In this document: in pieces, positions 1 to 7,594 of the stretch
How the letters are laid out: each line of letters starts with the position of its first letter
How positions within the stretch are numbered: the first letter of the stretch is position 1
Assembly (NCBI GenBank): GCA_915066865.1
Contig: CAJZEE010000082.1
Coordinates: forward strand, 1 to 8,423
Source: an uncultured Veillonella sp.
Lineage (GTDB): Bacteria; Bacillota; Negativicutes; Veillonellales; Veillonellaceae
Length of the DNA: 8,423 nucleotides
Reading direction: 5' to 3'
Notes under the pieces: model-generated
What the model was told of the DNA's origin: nothing
Database searches by the model: none
What the model saw: only the letters and a program-made list of their open reading frames with translations
Position numbers and translations under genes: made by a program

Positions 1-55
1 TACTATTATTATACGCTATTTCTCGTCAAAATCAACCATTTGTTGTGACAGAGCC
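1..55 (-). mobile_element. Putative insertion sequence end (ISL3-like terminal inverted repeat), partial
   Basis: Read on the minus strand from 55, the sequence begins GGCTCTGTCACAAC, which resembles terminal inverted repeats of ISL3-family elements that start GGCTCT. A well-formed promoter pointing leftward lies 20-48 bp inside this end, as expected for the transposase-proximal end of an element whose transposase gene would lie left of the window. Recognisable hsdM coding sequence starts exactly where this repeat stops, and codons just before the junction are not HsdM-like in any frame. An AT-rich octamer (TTTTTTAT, 56-63) next to the end could be one copy of a target duplication. The family call rests on remembered consensus only. 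No transposase is visible, so another rearrangement junction is possible. Confidence 0.42.
8..35 (-). promoter_or_regulatory. Sigma-70-type promoter reading leftward, probably for an IS transposase
   Basis: On the minus strand there is a -35 box TTGATT (30-35), a 16 bp spacer and a perfect -10 box TATAAT (8-13). It fires away from hsdM and out of the window to the left. Its position just inside the putative terminal repeat fits a transposase promoter. It cannot drive hsdM, which is on the other strand. Confidence 0.5.
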
Positions 56-207
56 TTTTTTATAAATATTTATCTGATAAATTATTAGAGTCTACAGTTG
101 TAAAAGCTTATAAATCCCTTGATGAATATAATACAGTAGCAAAGCAAACAGAACTGTATAAATCTTATATTTTAAATGATAAAAGCAAAGCGTTTTTTAT
201 TGCGACT
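56..207 (+). pseudogene. hsdM: Orphaned 5' part of hsdM, in frame but without a start codon
   Basis: The hsdM reading frame continues upstream of the first usable ATG (208) back to a TGA at 46-48. Here it encodes clear HsdM N-terminal sequence, including LFYKYLSDKLLES from about 55; FYKYLSD or FYRFLSE is conserved in HsdM N-terminal helical domains. No ATG, GTG or TTG occurs in this frame between the stop and 208, so the stretch is probably not translated. About 40 further residues that normally precede this motif are absent from the window. The most economical reading is that an insertion or deletion at about 55 severed the 5' end of the gene. Confidence 0.7.
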
Positions 208-1554
208 ATGTCAGATACGTTAGGGTATCATATAGAACCACAATATCTTTTTAGTGAGCTTGCTAATTCTGTTAAGGATAACTCTTTTGAATTGGTTCAT
301 TTGAGAAATGCTTTTGTACGATTGGAAACGGCATACAAACAATTCGAAGGTCTATTTGATGATATTGATTTAGATTCAAAACAACTTGGTGTAGATGCAA
401 ATCAACGAAATATTACCATTAGTGAAGTTATTAAAAAACTAGATGAAGTTGATGTGTTAGGTCATGATGGTGATGTGATTGGTGATGCATATGAATATCT
501 GATTGGTGAATTTGCTGCTGGCTCAGGTAAAAAAGCAGGTGAGTTTTACACCCCCCAACAAGTATCTAATATGATGGCTCAAATTGTAACAATTGGACAA
601 GAGGATACACCATCGTTTACTGTATACGACCCTACAATGGGTTCTGGTTCATTGATGCTAAATGTACGTAAGTATTTAAATAATCCGGATCGTGTACAAT
701 ACCATGGACAAGAACTTAACGTAACTACATATAATCTTGCACGCATGAATCTTATTCTTCATGAAGTAAATGCTGAAGATCAACGTCTACATAATGGGGA
801 TACACTAAATAAAGACTGGCCGACAGATGAGCCGTATATGTTTGATTCTGTAGTTATGAATCCTCCATACTCTGCAAAGTGGTCTGCAGATTCTACATTT
901 ATGGATGATGCACGTTTTAATCGTTATGGAAAGTTAGCACCTAAATCTAAAGCTGACTTTGCTTTTCTCTTACATGGCTTTTATCATTTAAAAACATCTG
1001 GTACCATGGCAATTGTTTTGCCACATGGTGTTTTATTTAGAGGGGCAGCAGAAGGTACAATTCGAAAAAAACTATTAGAAGATGGAAGTATTTATGCGGT
1101 GATTGGGATGCCTGCAAATCTATTTTTTGGAACATCCATACCGACTACTGTAATTATTCTTAAAAAGAATCGACCAGGACGAGATGTGTTATTCATTGAT
1201 GCAAGTAATGATTTCACAAAATTCAAAAATCAGAATAAATTGGAACCAGAGCACATAAAACGTATTGTTGATACATATAAAAGTCGTGAAAGCATTGAAA
1301 AGTACTCTTATTTAGCACCATTTGAAGAAATTAAAGAAAATGATTTTAACCTAAATATTCCACGCTATGTTGATACATTCGAAGAAGAAGCTCCTATTGA
1401 CATGGTTGTACTTGGCAAAGAGCTGAATGCTATTAAAGAAGAAGAAGCAAAATTAGAAAAAGAAATTTATGATATGCTTCTTCAGTTAGACTGTACTGAT
1501 GAAGATAAAGATTGGTTAAATGGTGTACTTGAGGTATTTAATTATGGCAAATAA
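208..1554 (+). CDS. hsdM: Type I restriction-modification methyltransferase subunit HsdM, N-terminally truncated
   Basis: HsdM is the N6-adenine methyltransferase subunit of Type I systems, acting as M2S with HsdS and supporting restriction with HsdR. The visible 448 residues contain the AdoMet-binding motif DPTMGSGSLM (141-150), the catalytic motif NPPY (218-221), the conserved GEFYTP (111-116), and family blocks such as KLAPKSKADFAF and LPHGVLFRGAAEG. Full-length relatives have about 520 residues. This product begins at the GY-IEPQ block and would lack roughly the first 85-90 residues, the helical HsdM_N domain. ATG 208 is the first start available in frame, and no convincing ribosome binding site precedes it (TTTTTATTGCGACT). 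The gene overlaps hsdS by 11 bp. The catalytic domain looks intact, but loss of the N-terminal domain and of the native promoter and RBS makes activity doubtful. The family call is secure; function is not. Confidence 0.85.
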   Translation: MSDTLGYHIEPQYLFSELANSVKDNSFELVHLRNAFVRLETAYKQFEGLFDDIDLDSKQLGVDANQRNITISEVIKKLDEVDVLGHDGDVIGDAYEYLIGEFAAGSGKKAGEFYTPQQVSNMMAQIVTIGQEDTPSFTVYDPTMGSGSLMLNVRKYLNNPDRVQYHGQELNVTTYNLARMNLILHEVNAEDQRLHNGDTLNKDWPTDEPYMFDSVVMNPPYSAKWSADSTFMDDARFNRYGKLAPKSKADFAFLLHGFYHLKTSGTMAIVLPHGVLFRGAAEGTIRKKLLEDGSIYAVIGMPANLFFGTSIPTTVIILKKNRPGRDVLFIDASNDFTKFKNQNKLEPEHIKRIVDTYKSRESIEKYSYLAPFEEIKENDFNLNIPRYVDTFEEEAPIDMVVLGKELNAIKEEEAKLEKEIYDMLLQLDCTDEDKDWLNGVLEVFNYGK

Positions 1555-2809
1555 ACCAAGAATACGATTTAGGGGATTTACTGAAGATTGGGAACAGCGT
1601 AAGTTGGGGGAAACATTTGAATACCTACAAAATAATACTTTGTCTAGAGACTCATTAAATTATAAAAAACCCAATGTAAAGAATATTCATTATGGTGATA
1701 TCCTTGTTAAATTTGATGAGATACTAGACGGATCTAGTAAAGATATACCTTATATTAATTCTGAGTTTGATTTATCTAAATTTAGTAAATCATTACTCCG
1801 AGATGGGGATATCATCTTTTCGGATACAGCTGAAGATGATACTGTTGGTAAAGCGATTGAGTTGCAGAATGTAAATGCGCCATTTATTCTTGGTGGTTTA
1901 CATACAATCCCTTGTAGACCACTAATTCCATTTGGTAAAGGTTATTTAGGTAATTTTTTTAATTCAAATTCTTATAGGATGCAGCTTAGACCATTAGTTC
2001 AGGGCATAAAAGTTAGTTCGATATCTAAATCTGCCTTGAAAGATACAATGATTGAATATCCAAAAAATCTAGATGAACAAGAAAAAATTGGTAGTTTATT
2101 TTACCATATTGCTAAAATGATTACCCTTCATCAGTGTAAGCTTAAAAAACTCAATTTAGCTAAAAAATCATTGTTACAAAAATTATTTCCAAGAAATGGA
2201 AGTCAAATTCCAGGGGTTAGATTTAAAGGGTTTACTGATGCTTGGGAACAGCGTAAGCTAGATGATATTGCCAAAATAAAAACTGGTGGAGGAACTCCTA
2301 AAACAGCTAATCCTGAATATTGGAGTGGTAATATACCTTGGATACAGTCATCAGATTTAGTTGAAGGTGATATTGTGCATGTTAATATAAATAAATTTAT
2401 TAACAATAATGCGTTAAAGAATTCAGCAGCTAAATTGATCTCTCGTGATTCAATTGCTTTAGTTACGAGAGTGGGTGTTGGTAAAGTTGCAGTAATAAAT
2501 CAAGATTTTACTACTAGTCAAGATTTTTTGTCTTTGAGTGATTTTGATGGAAGTGATATTAAATTTCTTGCATATCAACTATATCGATTAATGCAAGAAA
2601 ATGCCAAAGTACTTCAAGGAACATCAATAAAAGGGATTACAAAAACTGAATTAATTGAACAAAGTATATCGATACCTAGCTCGGGCCAAGAACAAAACCT
2701 GATTTCCGCTGTATTATCAAAAATAGATAGTATTATTACCCTTCATCAGCGTAAGTTAGAAAGGTTACAAGAAGTAAAAAAAGGCTTGCTTCAAAAAATG
2801 TTTGTATAG
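1544..2809 (+). CDS. hsdS: Type I restriction-modification specificity subunit HsdS, two recognition domains
   Basis: HsdS binds the bipartite DNA target and scaffolds HsdM and HsdR. This 421-residue protein shows the duplicated architecture. Recognition domain 1 runs from WEQRK (16-20) to ITLHQ (193-197) and a conserved helix ending LLQKLF. Recognition domain 2 runs from a second WEQRK (234-238) to ITLHQ (398-402) and a helix ending LLQKMFV. The two halves differ in the recognition regions but match at these borders, and the DNA borders are the repeats that recur in the downstream silent cassettes. ATG 1544 is preferred over ATG 1520 because GAGGT (1531-1535) sits about 8 bp upstream and MANKPRIRFRGFT is a normal HsdS start. 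It overlaps hsdM by 11 bp and ends 18 bp before hsdR, so it is probably co-transcribed and translationally coupled. This is the only hsdS copy here with a start codon, so it is the expressed copy. Confidence 0.95.
   Translation: MANKPRIRFRGFTEDWEQRKLGETFEYLQNNTLSRDSLNYKKPNVKNIHYGDILVKFDEILDGSSKDIPYINSEFDLSKFSKSLLRDGDIIFSDTAEDDTVGKAIELQNVNAPFILGGLHTIPCRPLIPFGKGYLGNFFNSNSYRMQLRPLVQGIKVSSISKSALKDTMIEYPKNLDEQEKIGSLFYHIAKMITLHQCKLKKLNLAKKSLLQKLFPRNGSQIPGVRFKGFTDAWEQRKLDDIAKIKTGGGTPKTANPEYWSGNIPWIQSSDLVEGDIVHVNINKFINNNALKNSAAKLISRDSIALVTRVGVGKVAVINQDFTTSQDFLSLSDFDGSDIKFLAYQLYRLMQENAKVLQGTSIKGITKTELIEQSISIPSSGQEQNLISAVLSKIDSIITLHQRKLERLQEVKKGLLQKMFV
1588..1608 (+). repeat. 5' recombination repeat, copy 1 (hsdS domain 1)
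   Basis: Contains TGGGAACAGCGTAAG (1589-1603), encoding WEQRK at the start of recognition domain 1. The full 21 bp are identical, in inverted orientation, to 8094-8114 at the 5' edge of the minus-strand cassette. Confidence 0.85.
2120..2134 (+). repeat. 3' border repeat, copy 1 (end of hsdS domain 1)
   Basis: ATTACCCTTCATCAG, encoding ITLHQ. The same 15 bp end all four recognition domains in the window. Confidence 0.8.
2241..2260 (+). repeat. 5' recombination repeat, copy 2 (hsdS domain 2)
   Basis: CTTGGGAACAGCGTAAGCTA at the start of recognition domain 2. All 20 bp are identical, in direct orientation, to 6089-6108 at the start of the first silent cassette; similarity continues a few codons further. 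Confidence 0.85.
2735..2749 (+). repeat. 3' border repeat, copy 2 (end of hsdS domain 2)
   Basis: ATTACCCTTCATCAG, encoding ITLHQ, followed by the conserved C-terminal helix RKLERLQEVKKGLLQKMFV that neither silent cassette carries. Confidence 0.8.
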
Positions 2810-2827
2810 AATTACAGGGATAACTAT

Positions 2828-5800
2828 ATGGGGAAATTAAATAATACAAAAGAAGCTCAGCTCGAACAAAATCTAATTGATTTACTTTGTGCACAACATG
2901 GACAATGGACTTTTCGGTCGGATTTAAAAACAGAAGAAGATTTATGGAACAATTTACGTAATATTATTGAGATTCGAAATAAAAGTGAACTTAATGATAA
3001 TATGTTAACTGATAGTGAGTTTGAGCGAATTCGATCAGAAATATTGGCAAATACTAAAACGCCTTTTGAAGCCGCAAAATGGCTGCGTGGTGAAAAGGGA
3101 AAGTGTTCAGTTGTTCTGGAAAGAGATAATGGTTTAGGGCGTATAGAGTTAATTATTTATTCTAGTATTGAAAAAAATGGTGGTTTTTCTTCTTATGAAA
3201 TAGTACATCAAATTGCAAAAAATAAATCTAACTTAGAAGAACGAAGTCGTCGATTTGATATTACTTTATTGATAGGTGGTCTGCCGATTATTCAAATAGA
3301 ATTAAAAACAGCCATAGCAAAGGATGGGGTTAAGCAAGCCTATTATCAAATAGAAAAATATATTGATGAAGGGACATTTTCAAATACTATATTCCAAACG
3401 CTACAGCTATATGTTATGTCTAATGAACAAACGACTCGATATATGGCTGCTGCTCCAAAAGGTGAGTTACAAGAAAAATTTATGTTTGGTTGGCGAACTC
3501 GAGATAACACAAGGGTTGAGAATATTAATGAGTTTGTAAAGCAGGTATTAAATATTCCAAGAGCTCATGAATTAGTATCTGAATATATGATTCTTAGTGA
3601 AGAAGTAAGCAGTAAGATATTAATGGTCTTACACCCATACCAAATTCATGCTATAGAAGCAATTTTTGAGGCTGCAAGTAAACATCAATCTGGTTATATT
3701 TGGCATGCAACTGGTTCAGGTAAGACTATAACTAGTTTTGTATCTACAAAACTACTTGCCCAAAAGAGTGGGATAGATAGAACTATTATGCTGTTAGATA
3801 GAAAAGATTTAGATAATCAAACGACATCAGAGTTTACTAAATTTGCCTCTGCTTACTCAACAGGTGTAAATACTAACAAAAATACACTTATAGTCGGCAC
3901 GGGGAATACCGAGGAGCTTTCAAATGCTCTTAAACAGGATTCAAGTTCTAATGTAGTAATTGTGACTACACGCCAAAAACTAAATAAGGCTGTTGAATAC
4001 TTGCAAGAAAAAGAACCAGGAAGACTTGCTAACCTTCGAGGAAAACATATTGTATTTATTGTTGATGAATGTCATAGAGCTATTAGTGCTCAAAATATGG
4101 ATGATATTAAAAAAGTATTTCCAAAATCGACATGGTTTGGATTTACAGGTACACCTATTTTTGAGGAGAATAAAAAGAGTTCTGATGGTCAATATGCCCG
4201 CACTACACATGATCAATATGGAGAAGTTTTACATCGATATACTATAAAAAATGCGCTTGAAGATGGATCTGTATTGGGATTTCAGGTAGAACATGAATCT
4301 ACTATACATCAGGATGAACTGGCGAATGTAGTGTATCGAGCAATGCGTTCGGAAGAAAAAAATATCAATTATACCGATGAGGAGCTAGTGTCTACTATTG
4401 AATCTATGAAGGATATTGATAAAGAGCAATATTTACAGAGTACACATTATGAGTCAGATGACCATATTCAATCTGTAATTCGCAAAATTTTAAGCCCTAA
4501 CAATGCATATAGTAAATTTGTATTCAAAGATGGTAAGCCAACAATGTCTGCTATTTTGACAACTAGTTCCATTGATATGGCGAAGCGTTATTATAAGGCA
4601 ATTAAGAAATTTACAGCCGATAAGAACTGGTTAGAAACACAGTTTCCTAATAATCCTTTGCGCCAGGGTGCGGTTATGAATGATCCAGATTTTCCACGTG
4701 TGGCAATTACATACTCTTTAGAGGAAAATACAAAGGATTCAGCATTAAAAGAAACTGAAATGGCTGAGATTATTGATGAGTATAATCAGATGTTTGGGAC
4801 CTCTTGGTCTATTGAAAGTATTAATCGTTATAATGGTGACATTAACAATAGGTTAGCGCGTAAAAAGGGTGAGTTTAAAGAATTTGGTAAACATTTAGAT
4901 TTAGTTATTGTTGTAGATCGATTATTAACAGGATTTGATGCTCCTAGATGTCAAACCTTGTTTGTAGATCGGAACTTACAATATGCTGGACTCATACAAG
5001 CATTTTCTAGAACTAATCGAACATATAAAGGAAAAGATAAAGGTTTGATTACAACCTTTAGAAAACCTGCGACGATGAAGGAACATGTATATGCAGCAAC
5101 GCGGTTGTATTCTCAAACGAATAATAATAGTAGTTTGATCTACCCAACATATGAAGAATCTAAAAAGAAGTTTAATGCTGCATATACAGCTTTAGTAAAA
5201 TTAGAGGCTATAAATCCAAATAATCCTATTACTGAATATGCTCCCGTTTCAGATCGAATTAACTTTGTGAAGTGCTTCCAGGATTTAAATAAAGCTTATC
5301 GTGCTATTGCCTCATATGATGACTTTAACATAGAACTTGATAATGACAAACATGGTACCTTTTCTAAAAAGATTGCAATTATAGAAGACAATATTGGCTT
5401 ATATAATACGATAAAAGCATCCTTAAAACCTGATGATAAGAATGAACCTGGTATTGAATTAATTGATTTCTTTGATTCTAGTACAGTACAGACATATACT
5501 GTTGATAAGAGCTATATAGATGCTTTATTAAGTGAATATGAGGCGAACAGTCAAGACACTCGTGCAAAAATTGAAGATGCTTTAACAAAGTTGAATAAGA
5601 GTGAATCAGTCCGTACTATTTATAAACATATTCTTGATGATATTGATACACAGGTGATAGATAAAGATAGTAATCTATTGAAAATAAAAAGAGAATATTT
5701 TACTAAAGCTTATGACTCTATTGTTGAATCCTTTGCATCAATATGGTGTGTTGATCCGGATGAACTTATGGTTTCTGTAAATCAATCTACACTAGGTGAA

Positions 5801-5962
5801 GATATATACAATAAAAATAGAATAGTAGGCAGTGCTAACTATCCTGTATATGTACAACAACACCCCGATTCTGATCCATTTTCATATCCTCAACACATGA
5901 TAGAAGCATGGGAAGTATGTTTGTTTGATGAAGTTATACCGTTAAGAGATGAATTGAAGTAG
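2828..5962 (+). CDS. hsdR: Type I restriction endonuclease subunit HsdR
   Basis: HsdR is the ATP-driven translocase and nuclease of the Type I complex; it cuts unmodified DNA when bound to HsdM2S. The 1044-residue protein is full length for the EcoR124-like group (about 1040). An N-terminal PD-(D/E)xK nuclease is visible, with D144 in RRFDIT and E158-L-K160 in QIELK. The superfamily 2 motor follows: Walker A ATGSGKT (294-300), a DECH box (413-416), TGTP (440-443), and the arginine motif QAFSRTNRTY starting at residue 724. The long C-terminal helical region should dock on the methyltransferase. AGGGA at 2816-2820 lies 7 bp before ATG 2828. hsdR is 18 bp behind hsdS and is followed by a terminator, so it is last in the operon. 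All key residues are present. Its position between hsdS and the silent hsdS cassettes is unusual for shuffling systems. Confidence 0.96.
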   Translation: MGKLNNTKEAQLEQNLIDLLCAQHGQWTFRSDLKTEEDLWNNLRNIIEIRNKSELNDNMLTDSEFERIRSEILANTKTPFEAAKWLRGEKGKCSVVLERDNGLGRIELIIYSSIEKNGGFSSYEIVHQIAKNKSNLEERSRRFDITLLIGGLPIIQIELKTAIAKDGVKQAYYQIEKYIDEGTFSNTIFQTLQLYVMSNEQTTRYMAAAPKGELQEKFMFGWRTRDNTRVENINEFVKQVLNIPRAHELVSEYMILSEEVSSKILMVLHPYQIHAIEAIFEAASKHQSGYIWHATGSGKTITSFVSTKLLAQKSGIDRTIMLLDRKDLDNQTTSEFTKFASAYSTGVNTNKNTLIVGTGNTEELSNALKQDSSSNVVIVTTRQKLNKAVEYLQEKEPGRLANLRGKHIVFIVDECHRAISAQNMDDIKKVFPKSTWFGFTGTPIFEENKKSSDGQYARTTHDQYGEVLHRYTIKNALEDGSVLGFQVEHESTIHQDELANVVYRAMRSEEKNINYTDEELVSTIESMKDIDKEQYLQSTHYESDDHIQSVIRKILSPNNAYSKFVFKDGKPTMSAILTTSSIDMAKRYYKAIKKFTADKNWLETQFPNNPLRQGAVMNDPDFPRVAITYSLEENTKDSALKETEMAEIIDEYNQMFGTSWSIESINRYNGDINNRLARKKGEFKEFGKHLDLVIVVDRLLTGFDAPRCQTLFVDRNLQYAGLIQAFSRTNRTYKGKDKGLITTFRKPATMKEHVYAATRLYSQTNNNSSLIYPTYEESKKKFNAAYTALVKLEAINPNNPITEYAPVSDRINFVKCFQDLNKAYRAIASYDDFNIELDNDKHGTFSKKIAIIEDNIGLYNTIKASLKPDDKNEPGIELIDFFDSSTVQTYTVDKSYIDALLSEYEANSQDTRAKIEDALTKLNKSESVRTIYKHILDDIDTQVIDKDSNLLKIKREYFTKAYDSIVESFASIWCVDPDELMVSVNQSTLGEDIYNKNRIVGSANYPVYVQQHPDSDPFSYPQHMIEAWEVCLFDEVIPLRDELK

Positions 5963-6044
5963 CAACATAAAATCTTATAGTATATTTGTTAATAAAAGAA
6001 TATCCGAAGTTTTGTCCGTATATGGTCAGAAACGTTTAGATTTG
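5963..6044. other. Short intergenic spacer after hsdR
   Basis: AT-rich sequence between the hsdR stop and the terminator stem. No ORF, RNA gene or clear promoter was recognised. Confidence 0.5.
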
Positions 6045-6088
6045 GTCGTATTAGACATTATATGGTGTTTAATACGGCTTTTTATTTT
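6045..6088 (+). terminator. Rho-independent terminator of the hsdMSR operon
   Basis: A 12 bp stem pairs GTCGTATTAGAC (6045-6056) with GTTTAATACGGC (6067-6078), with two G-U pairs and a 10-base loop. It is followed by a U-rich run (TTTTTATTTT from 6079). It lies 83 bp after the hsdR stop and immediately before the first silent cassette, so it should end the operon transcript and keep the cassette silent. Confidence 0.82.
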
Positions 6089-6108
6089 CTTGGGAACAGC
6101 GTAAGCTA
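6089..6108 (+). repeat. 5' recombination repeat, copy 3 (silent cassette 1)
   Basis: CTTGGGAACAGCGTAAGCTA, identical to 2241-2260 in the same orientation. It starts directly after the terminator T-run. Confidence 0.85.
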
Positions 6109-6597
6109 AATGATTTTGGAATAGCGACAGGTGGAACATCAATTGAATCAGAATTTGTTGATGGAGGAACTTATAAAGTTATTAATATTGGTAGTTATTC
6201 AGAAGAATCAGTTTATAATGATCAAGGATTAAGGGTTAATAAGACAGACAAAACTAAGTCTAGGATTCTTAATAAATATGATTTAACAATGATCTTAAAT
6301 GATAAGACCGCTTCAGGGAATATAATTGGCCGGGTACTATTAATCGATCAAGATAATACATATGTATATAATCAGCGAACAGAACGAATTGAGGTTGATA
6401 CAAAGGATTTTCTTCCTATGTTTTTATACCATATGTTAAATGCACCAGAACAAAGAAAATATATTGTTAAAGCGAGTCAAGGTAATACCCAAATTTATGT
6501 GAATTGGTCAACTATTAGTAATATTGATTATATGATTCCACAACTCCTATTAGAGCAAGAGAAAATAGCAAATCTTTTTTCTTTGATTAATAAAGAT

Positions 6598-6630
6598 ATT
6601 ACCCTTCATCAGCAAGAGCCATTTCTATGT
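6598..6630 (+). repeat. Inverted repeat left of the recombinase, including 3' border repeat copy 3
   Basis: ATTACCCTTCATCAG (6598-6612, ITLHQ of cassette 1) continues through AGCCATTTCTAT. The 33 bp match the reverse complement of 7595-7627 with three mismatches, so homology between the two silent cassettes extends about 18 bp beyond hsdS-type coding sequence. Confidence 0.8.
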
Positions 6631-6643
6631 GGGAACAGCGTAA
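6630..6643 (+). repeat. 5' recombination repeat, copy 4 (recombinase 5' end)
   Basis: TGGGAACAGCGTAA, 14 of the 15 bp core, 17 bp before the recombinase ATG. No recognition domain follows this copy. In the recombinase frame it reads WEQRK after an ATG at 6627. Confidence 0.85.
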
Positions 6644-6659
6644 ATGGTGGGGTGGAATT

Positions 6660-7586
6660 ATGTTGACAATAGAGGAAAAATCCGAACTATTTTATATTTA
6701 TTACGAAAAGTGGATACGAATTTATAAAGAAGGGGCTATTCGTAATGTAACAATGCGAAAATATGAGATAACTCTATTATGGTTAAAAAAATTAGTTCCT
6801 GAACTTAAGCTTTCACAATTAAACAGAATATCGTATCAACAATTATTAAATGATTATGCAGAGTTTCATGAACGACAAACAACAATGGACTTTCATCATC
6901 AAATTAAAGCAGCTATATTGGATGCAGTAGATGAAGGATTTATTGATAGGGATCCGACGCGGAAGGCTATTATAAAAGGTCGGTCACCGAGAATAAAGAA
7001 AATCAAATATCTAAATCAGTTTGAATTACATACCTTGTTAGTTAACTTGAAGTTGACATCCGAGATTAACTGGGATTGGTTGATATTGATAATAGCAAAA
7101 ACTGGGATGCGATTTTCAGAAGCTTTAGCATTAACACCAAAGGATTTTGATTTTTCACATCAATCATTGATTGTGGATAAAACGTGGGATTATAAAGGAA
7201 ATGGTGGATTCCTGCCAACGAAGAATCGCTCATCAGTGAGAAAAATACAGCTTGATTGGCAAACAATCATAAAGTTCTCAGAACTAATTAAAGGCTTACC
7301 TGAAGATAAGCCTATATTTGTTAAAGGTCGTGTATTCAATTCGACAATAAATGGTGTATTAGAACGGTATTGTAAAAAGTTGGGAATACCAGTCATATCA
7401 ATTCATGGATTACGACATACACATGCTTCACTATTACTCTTTGCAGGAGTGTCGATTGCAAGTGTCGCAAGAAGACTTGGGCATGCGAGTATGACGACAA
7501 CACAAAAAACATATATACATATTATTCAAGAAATGGAAAATAGAGATATTGATCTAGTGATGCGGTCTATGGCTGGATTAGCATGA
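6660..7586 (+). CDS. Tyrosine site-specific recombinase (XerD/integrase family), probable hsdS shufflase
   Basis: Tyrosine recombinases cut and rejoin two DNA sites through a covalent 3'-phosphotyrosine. This 308-residue protein has an N-terminal SAM-like core-binding region (about 5-105) and a catalytic domain with the full active-site set: R151 (TGMRFSEAL), K188 (PTKNR), H249 and R252 (HGLRHTHAS), H275 (RRLGHAS) and nucleophile Y285 (TQKTYIHI). I chose ATG 6660 because GGTGGGGTGGA lies just upstream and MLTIEEKSELF is a natural start; ATG 6627 would prepend MWEQRKWWGGI, encoded by a recombination repeat. The start overlaps the cassette 1 stop as ATGTTGA, allowing translational coupling. Its place between two silent hsdS cassettes matches hsdS-inverting recombinases described in streptococci. 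Family assignment is firm; its substrate is inferred from context. Confidence 0.93.
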   Translation: MLTIEEKSELFYIYYEKWIRIYKEGAIRNVTMRKYEITLLWLKKLVPELKLSQLNRISYQQLLNDYAEFHERQTTMDFHHQIKAAILDAVDEGFIDRDPTRKAIIKGRSPRIKKIKYLNQFELHTLLVNLKLTSEINWDWLILIIAKTGMRFSEALALTPKDFDFSHQSLIVDKTWDYKGNGGFLPTKNRSSVRKIQLDWQTIIKFSELIKGLPEDKPIFVKGRVFNSTINGVLERYCKKLGIPVISIHGLRHTHASLLLFAGVSIASVARRLGHASMTTTQKTYIHIIQEMENRDIDLVMRSMAGLA

Positions 7587-7594
7587 GAATTATT

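Larger units (their letters stand above)
6091..6666 (+). pseudogene. Silent hsdS recognition-domain cassette 1
   Basis: The frame opens at WEQRKLNDFGIATGG and runs through one HsdS recognition domain to LINKDITLHQ, then leaves HsdS homology (QEPFLC...) and stops at 6664-6666. Upstream the frame closes at TAA 6070-6072 with no start codon between, and a terminator precedes it, so it should not be expressed in place. An internal ATG at 6289 would begin in mid-domain and is unlikely to be a real start. It has the length of one recognition domain (about 175 residues of HsdS-like sequence) and differs from both domains of the expressed hsdS. The shared 5' and 3' borders make it a stored specificity for exchange into hsdS. 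Its tail overlaps the recombinase start by 7 bp. Confidence 0.85.

Noticed and set aside
3..65. Frame 3 at the left edge reads LLLYAISRQNQPFVVTEPFL then stop, as if it were the C-terminus of an upstream gene
   Set aside because: No family recognised, only 20 residues, and the same bases are better explained by a terminal repeat and promoter on the other strand.
127..132. TATAAT on the + strand upstream of hsdM ATG 208
   Set aside because: No acceptable -35 box at normal spacing, and the bases lie inside ancestral hsdM coding sequence.
348..1554. HsdM motif I reads DPTMGSGSLM, with Met where many HsdM proteins have Cys or Ala
   Set aside because: As far as I recall, Met at this position is common in Bacillota HsdM; not evidence of inactivity.
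2203..2406. 67-residue ORF on the minus strand
   Set aside because: Antisense shadow inside hsdS, no ribosome binding site and no recognisable family.
3980..4247. Short ORFs on both strands within hsdR
   Set aside because: Out-of-frame shadows over the conserved HsdR helicase motifs.
6289..6666. Independent 125-residue gene starting at ATG 6289
   Set aside because: The HsdS-like frame extends 198 bp further upstream to the repeat; the ATG is in the middle of a recognition domain and has no clear ribosome binding site.
7066..7396. Two minus-strand ORFs within the recombinase
   Set aside because: Antisense shadows over the catalytic domain, without ribosome binding sites.
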